From: Larix sibirica
Taxonomy: Eukaryota > Streptophyta > Pinopsida > Pinales > Pinaceae
NCBI GenBank assembly: GCA_004151065.3
Contig: NWUY0300008737.1
Coordinates: 10,114 to 23,563, forward strand
DNA length: 13,450 bases
Reading direction: 5' to 3'
Part shown: positions 1-6,657 of the stretch, one piece after another
How the letters are laid out: each line of letters begins with the position of its first letter
Numbering within the stretch: position 1 is the first letter of the stretch
The notes under the pieces: generated by a model
Database searches by the model: none
Told to the model about the DNA's origin: nothing
Seen by the model: only the letters and a program-made list of their open reading frames with translations
Position numbers and translations under genes: made by a program

Positions 1-674
1 ATCCTAAGAACCCATATGTGGATGAGTATACTTCCTGTCCCCCAACACCTTCAATTAATTCATCGGGAAAGGGTGTGGGGAATGGACCATGGAGGCATGC
101 ATCATTCAACTTCCTTAGATCGACGCAAATCCTAATTTCACCTTTTTATTTTATTTTATTTTATTTTATCTTGGACGACCATTGGGATGATCCATTCTAA
201 TTCTTCGATAGGCTCAATGATCCCTGTGTCCAACATCCTCTCTATCTCATCCTTCATCCACTCCTTGTATCTAGGATTTAGTCTATATGGTCGTTGCTTC
301 ACTGGATTAGCATCAGGTTTAATAGGGATCTTCATCTCACCCAGGTCCCTAGAAATGCCCTTCATCTCAGAAAAATTCGTCGAGAAAAAATCTTTAAATT
401 CATGAAGTAGGTCGGTGACCTTTCCAATTTTTGAATCATCCCAATAGTATCCAATACTAACATCCTTGGGATTTTCCACTGACCCAATATTGACCTTCTT
501 AATTTTCAATGGTTGTTTGAATTTGTCGAATGGCATATCTGGTGCTTCGACATCGCGGCTTCCTTTGGACTCTGGGACATAGACCACTCTAGGATCTTCC
601 TTGCCATTAGGTCCTCCCGACATGTTGTAACACTCCATCATCATCTCTGGTGTCATAGTCCATTTTCGTCCCAT
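1..674 (-). pseudogene. Ty3/gypsy retrotransposon pol remnant (pre-RT and N-terminal reverse transcriptase)
   Basis: Read on the minus strand, 674 to 156 is one open frame of 172 codons. Its second half carries the usual approach to a Ty3/gypsy reverse transcriptase: a DLLHEFKDFF-type segment, then IPIKPDANPVKQRPYRLNP, then a MLDTGIIEP segment and MVVQDK. The frame is broken at 156-168 by a TTTTA repeat that creates a TAA stop. RT coding resumes at 142 in another frame as GEIRICVDLRKLNDAC and stays open to base 2, running out of the window. Motif A, normally with the catalytic aspartate in a FTDGF-like string, reads STYGF here (codon at 14-16), so the first catalytic Asp is replaced by Tyr. 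No protease lies between this segment and the gag piece upstream. The copy is dead. The family call is confident; the exact lineage is not determined. Confidence 0.88.
144..168. repeat. (TTTTA)5 microsatellite inside the RT coding sequence
   Basis: Five perfect TTTTA units occupy 144-168, with one extra T at 143. On the coding (minus) strand these are TAAAA units. They sit between the codons for MVVQD and GEIRIC, where related elements have a short Lys-rich linker. The array puts a TAA in frame at 156-158. Its 25-nt length from 167 to 143 also shifts the downstream RT by one base. Confidence 0.9.
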
Positions 675-979
675 TGGTCTTTATATCGGAACTTTCTCGA
701 ATATCTTTCCACAAATTTCCTACAACATGCTGTATATGAAAGGATTTTCGTCAGCAAAACTGAATGTGTGACTGAAACTAGTGATCAACTCCTCCCACGT
801 GGTTGTTCCTCTTTGTAGTTCTGCTGAGATCTACCAGCTCCACGGCACTTCATCCAATGTATGGATGAATGCATGAACCCATTCTTCCTTCGGCTTCATT
901 CCCCATGTAATTTGGCATTCTCCCAGATGATCCCTTGGATCACTTCTTCCATCATATTTCTTCCCTTTGTAGCATTCAT
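675..979 (-). pseudogene. Retrotransposon gag (capsid) fragment of the same element
   Basis: The frame of the RT ORF continues upstream on the minus strand from 674 to about 979. It spells a plant retrotransposon gag core: KYDGRSDPRDHLGECQ, then WGMKPKEEWVHAFIHTLDEV, then TTWEELITSFSHTF and FADENPF. This matches the pattern of the retrotransposon gag family: Y-G-DP--HL, a conserved W, then a helix ending in W-L--F---F. Three in-frame stops interrupt it: TAG at 831-833, TAG at 720-722 and TAA at 681-683. There is no zinc knuckle and no protease before pre-RT sequence begins. The element has therefore lost an internal segment between capsid and RT, or derives from a deletion derivative. It ends at or near the ambiguous base at 980; nothing further upstream is recognisable as gag. 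Confidence 0.8.
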
Positions 980-1044
980 NATGAAGCCAATTGCACTATT
1001 TTATCATTATTTCTAGTATTTTGTGGTTTAGTCCAAGGCTTGTG

Positions 1045-1600
1045 GGTGACAAACCCTAAAAATTCATTGAAATGTCATCTTAAGTCAGTTTAGGTAGGTC
1101 AATCTAAAAATGAGGTTAAGTTAGCCTAAAAAAGCATATAAATAAGGCCAGCCTCCTCATTTGTAACTCAAGATAACGGTATCAAATAAAGTATTATTCC
1201 TATTTCTCCTTGTGTACTTTGGTTAAGTGGTGCGCACCTCTTTATTTTGAGAAACTCTTCAGTTTCTAAGGGTTGGAATGTGATGTGGAGGCTTGTCTAC
1301 TATCTTTTCAAGGCTTGTGAAAGGTGAAGGACACTTGGGAGGGCTACTCTCTTCTCTTTTTGTCTTCTTTGTGGTAAGATCTATGGTTCTCTTGTCATGC
1401 ACTATCAAAGACATCCAAGGTAAGGATAAATTAGGGTTTTATGCAGAATAACATAGTTTTGCAAGTGAGACATCACTCCTTGGAGAGCCTCTCTTGTATT
1501 GGGCCTTGGCTTCTTTACTTTCCCCTAGTTAGGTCAATATCAAGACAACCTAATGTTTCTTGATTTTGCCCTAGCTCGTACAAAATTGATTTGCCAAATT
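1045..1600 (+). mobile_element. LTR-like promoter region (solo or truncated LTR), boundaries uncertain
   Basis: This stretch has the organisation of a plant LTR on the plus strand. A TATA box (TATAAATA, 1137-1144) is followed by a short CT-rich leader typical of U3/R junctions (GCCTCCTCATTTGTAA). An AATAAA (1185-1190) follows 41 nt after the TATA box, then a pyrimidine-rich R/U5-like tract. Possible TG starts lie around 1045. I cannot fix either end, and see no clear primer binding site or polypurine tract. It is in the opposite orientation to the gag/RT remnant at 1-979, so it is probably not that element's own 5' LTR. Confidence 0.4.
1137..1144 (+). promoter_or_regulatory. TATA box of the LTR-like region
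   Basis: TATAAATA followed by AGGCCAGCCTCCTC. Motif and spacing fit a pol II core promoter within an LTR U3. There is no transcript evidence. Confidence 0.4.
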
Positions 1601-2589
1601 CTTAGATGCACGTTGATCACGATTCCTCAATGCCTAGAGGAATAAGACCTAGGTCTTATTTTTCCTTTTCTTCACCAATCTCTTTTTATCAAATTCTTGT
1701 ACTATATTATGAAAAAAATACAAAAAAAATCAAATAATGTAGAAAAGCCCTAAAAATTTAATACTTTGAAAATTCCCAAAATATTTATGTTTGTGCCCTA
1801 GTTGTATTTAGATTGTTATTTTCGAAGTTTTTATTTGCCGTAATAAATTTATGAAGTTGTGAAAATATTGAAAAAATCCAAAAAAGTTGAAAATCTTGAA
1901 AAAAAAGTGATATTTAGGTCAAAAGGTCCCAAAAGAGAGGTGACGTCAGCCCTCTAGGGCTTGTTGTTGGTCTGGTATCTTGTTATTGCAAGTGCATTTT
2001 GACAGAGAAATCAAACCCTGGGGATTTGGAGAGGTTTCCCCTAATTTCCTAGGTCACTTGAGGTGATCCTAGGGGGATTTAAGGCTAAATTTATTTTAGG
2101 TTCACCTTAACTGCAGTAAATTTCAGATATGAAGCATAAATCAGCTCCAAAATGCATCACTCATCTACGAAAAGAAGGGCACCCTAGGGGGTATTGATGC
2201 ACCCCCTATAGTTGGTTCTTGGGAGGTAAATTTTGCATAATTTCAACGGTTGGTTTTGGATATATTTCATGTCTTATCTTGCTGGTCTGTACTGCAAAAA
2301 GTAACATAATCATATTACATAATCATCATTGCTCCTAGTCTACCAAGTCAAGAAGCATTTATTGCATATCTTTCATTGACTACATTAGGCACTAGTCTAC
2401 TAACAGTGGGAAAGTCTTGTAGGGATAGAAATGTTTTCTAGTGTTTCTTGTACGTATATCCTTACATCATCTTGTTCAAGGAGCCTCCAAAGACCTAAGA
2501 AGCAGGGTCTAAAGAGGAAGAGGGTTTCATTGAGGTGACATTGGGTGTACCTCCTTGAAAAGTTGCAAATCATAGCACCGTGTCCACTA
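1600..2589. other. No gene recognised; A-rich stretch and a short hairpin
   Basis: 1690-1930 is rich in A-runs and has no long open frame. A perfect 8-bp inverted repeat (TAGGGGGT at 2185-2192, ACCCCCTA at 2201-2208, 8-nt loop) is the only sharp structure. An 84-codon minus-strand open frame at 2400-2654 overlaps the 3' flank of the hAT transposase remnant but does not continue its recognisable frame. It is not called as a gene. Confidence 0.5.
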
Positions 2590-3362
2590 GGTCCATCGGG
2601 TCCACATACCGTTGGTTGTGGAAGGGTGCTAGTTTTTGAGGTAACACACATCAACTAAGTTCTCTGCCCCTTTGTCTAGGACTTCATATATTTCTCTTGA
2701 TAAGTTGGATGAAGCTATATACAGACCAATTGCTCTCTAATGCAGAGGAACTGGCAATCTGGGATAACAAATGAATAACAAGATGTCTGAGGTCTAGAAC
2801 ATCATTCGCATGCATCCTCCACCAACTAATCGAATCATTCTAGCCTAGATTTATGTGATCTACCTAAGCATCGAGCTTGTTAAAGGGGCTCCTAAGACCT
2901 GCAAACTAAACAAATTGTCTTTGAAGTTTAGACCCTTCCCCCTCATTGTACATCTCTCCAATTGCATCTCGAAAACCATTCCTTAACATAGGATTTTCAA
3001 TGGGAGGAACTCTTTCAAGGATTCCACATACAATTTTGGGTTAAATATGTATCCTACCATGTGCAAAGGTGTTTTCATGTGGTCCCATCTATGTTGACAG
3101 ATGGATCAAATCTGAGTCATATAGATCTCTAATGAGGGCTACCTTTGGTGAATGGCCATCCTCACATGACCCAACAACCTTTCGAAAGTCATATACATTT
3201 CTCCAAGACAAGGAGCATCATAATCAGTGTAATGGATGACCTCCAAAATAGGGATCAAGAATGACACCAAACACCACAATCTACCCACCAATCATTGTCC
3301 AACACCAAAAGCCTAGCCTTCTTCCCAAAGTTTGTGCTAGATTCCAACCACCTTACTCGCAA
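2590..3362 (-). pseudogene. hAT-superfamily transposase, C-terminal half, degraded
   Basis: Following the minus strand through several frames gives the C-terminal part of a plant hAT transposase. In order: a segment reading ESSTNFGKKARLLVL then NDWW (about 3350-3300); YTDYDAPCLGE (from 3231 downward) with a helix ending MAIHQR; RWDHMKTPLHM with GYIFNPKLYVE; a frameshifted NPMLRNGFRDAI; and the dimerisation domain with SWWRMHAND, HLLSQIASSSALESNW and SVYSFIQLIK (2838-2694). The W-R-M-H and S-S-S-A-x-E-x-N-W strings are the hallmark of the hAT C-terminal dimerisation region, and the middle part corresponds to the DUF659-like transposase core. In-frame stops follow MAIHQR, precede SICQHRWD and occur after RQFV; at least two frameshifts are needed. 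The N-terminal BED finger and first catalytic segments are absent. The match stops abruptly near 3362. Confidence 0.8.
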
Positions 3363-3600
3363 CCAAGGATTGCAATGGTGAAATCGACGAAAAATCGATG
3401 ATGTCCAAAAAAATGGCGATTTTTCTGGCTGCCGATTAATTCTATTTTTTCTGGCTGCCGATTATTTCTACCAAAAAAATCACAAATTTTTGGGTGATTT
3501 GTTAGGAAAAATCGCGCAACGACCCAAAAAATCGCCAGGGAAGCTAGGCTGCAGGCTTTAAGGCCAATTTTGAAATTTTTTGGGTCATTTTCATAGTTAA
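3363..3600. mobile_element. CGATTTTT-rich insertion next to the hAT break; probable non-autonomous element fragment
   Basis: Sequence character changes at about 3363 to a stretch built of GAAATCGACG, AAAAATCGATG, GGCGATTTTT, AAAATCGCGC and AAAAAATCGCC. CGATTTTT/AAAAATCG thus occurs in both orientations. This begins exactly where transposase homology ends, so it may have inserted into, or recombined with, the hAT copy. Such AAAAATCG runs are common near ends of plant hAT-like non-autonomous elements. I did not find a convincing terminal inverted repeat pair or target-site duplication, and the far end is unclear. Confidence 0.35.
3421..3470. repeat. Two-copy tandem repeat of about 25 bp
   Basis: Copy 1 (3421-3444) and copy 2 (3445-3470) share TTTTCTGGCTGCCGATTA followed by a TCTA end. 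They differ by two extra T and one substitution. A simple tandem duplication inside the CGATTTTT-rich segment. Confidence 0.85.
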
Positions 3601-6385
3601 AAAAACGGATTTTCTAAAACAAATTGACCAGTTTTGTATAAATGACATTGAAGTTGTTAGTATTTGATAGCTCAGTGGCACTCCTGCATCAAGTGCCTAG
3701 GTGTAGGGGTCAATAACGTGGAGTCTCATTNATCATGAAAGGGGAAGTGAATAAGAGAAAGATAAATTACATATACGTTGTTTTTGAGTGCAAACAACAC
3801 CATTGATTGTAGGGGTTGTAGTGGCCGCAACTGCGTTGGCATGAAGACACGATATTCAAGCATGGCAAGCATTCAAAGCTCGCCCGCCAACACCTCGTTT
3901 CCACAAATTCTATGATCCAAAGGTCATCATATGCAGCCTACCCAAACTTAAAATCACAATGGTAAGAGATTGCTTGCAAAGTGTTTGTCAAAATATGTGA
4001 AAGAGAAAATTGAACAATTTTTGCTATAGAGAGCCCAAAATTTAATTATCTTGTGCTTTTCCTTCCTCCATTTTATGGATTTTGTTCTTCCATTCTGGTT
4101 AACAAAATATTTCTCTCAAAATAAATATTTGTGTACCTATTTTTGTTCCATGCATATCTAGTTTCATGCTACCAATATGGTCTAGTCCAATAAAACCTAC
4201 TCCAAGCAACATCCACAAGACAACTTAAAGCCCCTTTACAAGGGGGGGTCTTCAACCACTACATCCACATAGAAACTAAATGATGCTCACATTAGCCTTC
4301 AAAGGCTTGCTCCAACGTAACTTGTTCACCAAGCAATGTCTCCCAAAGGGTTTTGGAACTCTCAAGGATGTCCACTTTGCCCACTTGTCAACTAACCCAA
4401 GGTTTCTTCAAGGTATTCAAGAAACTTCTTCTCAAGAAATACCCACAAGACATTTATGCCATGTACACATTCTAACCTTTGAGGGATTTCAATGACATGC
4501 TTATAACAAAGCCATGAAACTTAATTTTAAAGAAGAAACATACCCACAAAGAGTTACCCACTAGGTAACTACAACGATCCCTTAGAAGATGGACACTTCC
4601 TCCAAATGAGAGAACAAGGCAAGCAAGGTCCAAATCAATCCTCCAAAGGCTTCTCCAAATTAAGAATAAGCTGGTCATTACCCTTCCAAAGTGTACCAAT
4701 AAGCATCTACTTTGTGTAGTTCCCCATTCCAAGCAACATGAAACATATATATAATAAAAGATCATCATAAAGGGACAACTTTGAGATAGGGAATAGTCTA
4801 ACGACATGACGATTTTGATCTCCAGTGATCATAGGTCCGTCACTCTGGTGACTCCCACTGTCAATATTCCTCTGTATTCATTTGCAACCTCGCTATTTTT
4901 GTCTTCGGTTATCATGTTTAACATCCATCGTGCGGATCGTTATGGTCCCTTCGCTTGTTTCCAACGTCGTTCTACTCTAGAAATATTCACACACATAGGT
5001 CTTTATGATGTAATCATGTTTAAAAGTGACCACTTATTCAATCGAGTTGTGAGATCATTAAGGTCTGCAAGGATTATGTGAACCTCCATATCATGTTCCA
5101 GTAGCTTTCCTTTTAGTCTCTCTTGCCAAGCTAGAATCTCATATCTAATAAGCATTTTCATTACAGGACATTGTTGGGAAGACCATGGCCTCCATAGGAT
5201 TTGAACCCAAAATGTCATGATGAAAATTACTTTGATTCGTTTGCTTCTCTTGATAAGGACAACGATGAAATCAAAAGAGAGAAAGAGAGGTTGTATCATA
5301 CGATCACAAATTTTCTCCAGTGAGCGATGTCCACCTCCTCGGCATTGTGAATCCTTCTCAGCTATCTTCCTGGCTCATATTGAATTCATAAACAACCTTA
5401 CATATATGCTTTCACCCTTTACACATTGCAAGGATGGTGTTCACGTGTTCGAATCTTGGGCAGATGAGGATGATGTATCTTTTTCATTAAAGTCATGTTT
5501 GCCAGTGCATGAAGAACTTCATTCTATTACATATTTTTTGTGGAATGATCCATTTTATTTTGTACTGTCATTGATAGGGATATGCGGTGAGCGTACTAAA
5601 TCCTGACAATAATCATATATAGTAGTTGAGAGGATTGTAATGTGCGTGAATCTTTGTTTATAGAAATTGTGGTTGAAGCGGGCATTGGATCTGTGGACTT
5701 ACCGGAATAATGTGAGTTAAATGTTTGAATTTTACCATTATTGCATTAGCATTAACCTAATTTGTCTAACTTCCTTATAAAAAATGGTATGCAACATTTT
5801 TCATTATCTTAACTCCTTTCATCCCTTGTTGCTCAAATTCCAATGCTTTATTCTCTACTCACTCAATTCCTTCAAGATCAAATTTTCTACTTACAAAGTA
5901 TCAAGCTTAGAAATATTACCACCTTCTAACTTTAGTTACTATAGTTCAGTGTCATTATTCAATATTTATGACAATTTTATATTAAACATTTACAATTTTA
6001 AATGAGATTTAACATTAATTAAAAAGAAATTAATATAAAATAAAATTTATATAATATAAATTTATAATTAAACAAATAAATATCAACTTAAAACCAAATG
6101 GTTAGCAAAGAAGGATAAATATAGAATATTGTCTTCAAACCCTTTCTCATATAAAGCCAAAATGATCAATTTGATCACATTGATAGTGTAGTGTTAAAAC
6201 CTCCTAGATTAGGATTTGATCACATTGTAGGAGTGGAAACCCACCAATGAAATGCTATTTGGCAGGTTTTACTGCCAGAACAAATGGTTGTTTGAGAATT
6301 TCTCTACAGAATTTTCCAATTTTCCTTGAAAAAAGAGTTTGTAAATATGAACTTCCATTTGACTTGGATTATTGTTGCTCATCCT
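3600..6385. other. Intergenic; no supportable gene
   Basis: Several short open frames lie here: minus 4472-4807, plus 4806-5081, minus 5003-5299, plus 5217-5606, plus 5784-6005. They have no domain I recognise and are scattered over both strands. Several are rich in hydrophobic or random-looking residues. The minus frame at 5003-5299 has a charged helix-like end (AWQERLKGKLLEHDMEVHI) and might be a scrap of an old coding sequence. 5700-6110 is strongly AT-rich. A tRNA A-box-like string sits at 3668-3678. Nothing is called with confidence. Confidence 0.5.
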
Positions 6386-6512
6386 AATGAGTTTGTGCTT
6401 CATTCTTTGATCCAATGCCAAACTCCTATGCATCTGTAAGTCACCAGCGATGAATGAGTTTGTGCTTCATTCCGTGATCCAATGCCAAACTGCTATGCAT
6501 CTGTTAGTCACC
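6386..6512 (+). repeat. 60-bp direct duplication, 67-bp period
   Basis: 6386-6445 and 6453-6512 are 60-bp copies with 56 identical positions, separated by 7 bp. Each starts AATGAGTTTGTGCTTCATTC and ends AGTCACCA. They lie about 150 bp upstream of the first recognisable PPR codons, in what would have been the promoter or 5' leader. Confidence 0.93.
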
Positions 6513-6551
6513 ATCTTTGGTTACATGAGAAAAGAAAAAAAAAACATGGCA

Positions 6552-6558
6552 TATAAAC
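6552..6558 (+). promoter_or_regulatory. Possible TATA box of the PPR gene
   Basis: TATAAAC preceded by an A-rich run and followed by a pyrimidine-rich stretch (CTCATTCTCATCCTTCCATT), as in plant core promoters. It lies about 106 bp upstream of the first PPR-like codons. Weak without transcript data. Confidence 0.25.
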
Positions 6559-6657
6559 TCATTCTCATCCTTCCATTCCAATATTTTTGCTTCTCTTCCT
6601 CTAGGCGTTGTTAGATAGATCTCAGCCCTCCAATCTAAATCTGTCTAACAGATCAAT

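Noticed and set aside
1971-1985. TGGTATC as a tRNA-Met primer binding site for the LTR-like region
   Set aside because: Only the first seven bases match the usual site and the distance to any LTR end is undefined.
4472-4807. 111-codon minus-strand open frame rich in hydrophobic residues
   Set aside because: No ordered membrane topology, no family resemblance, and the surrounding sequence gives no sign of a gene.
5197-5208. B-box-like GGGTTCAAATCC on the minus strand, possible tRNA or SINE
   Set aside because: No A-box at a fitting distance on that strand and no tRNA-like fold could be traced.
5217-5606. 129-codon plus-strand open frame
   Set aside because: No recognised domain or motif, irregular composition, no promoter or coherent extension in other frames.
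6270-6289. Inverted repeat TGGCAG...CTGCCA with a 6-nt loop
   Set aside because: Six-base stem in non-coding AT-rich DNA; expected by chance and without a T-run or other terminator feature.
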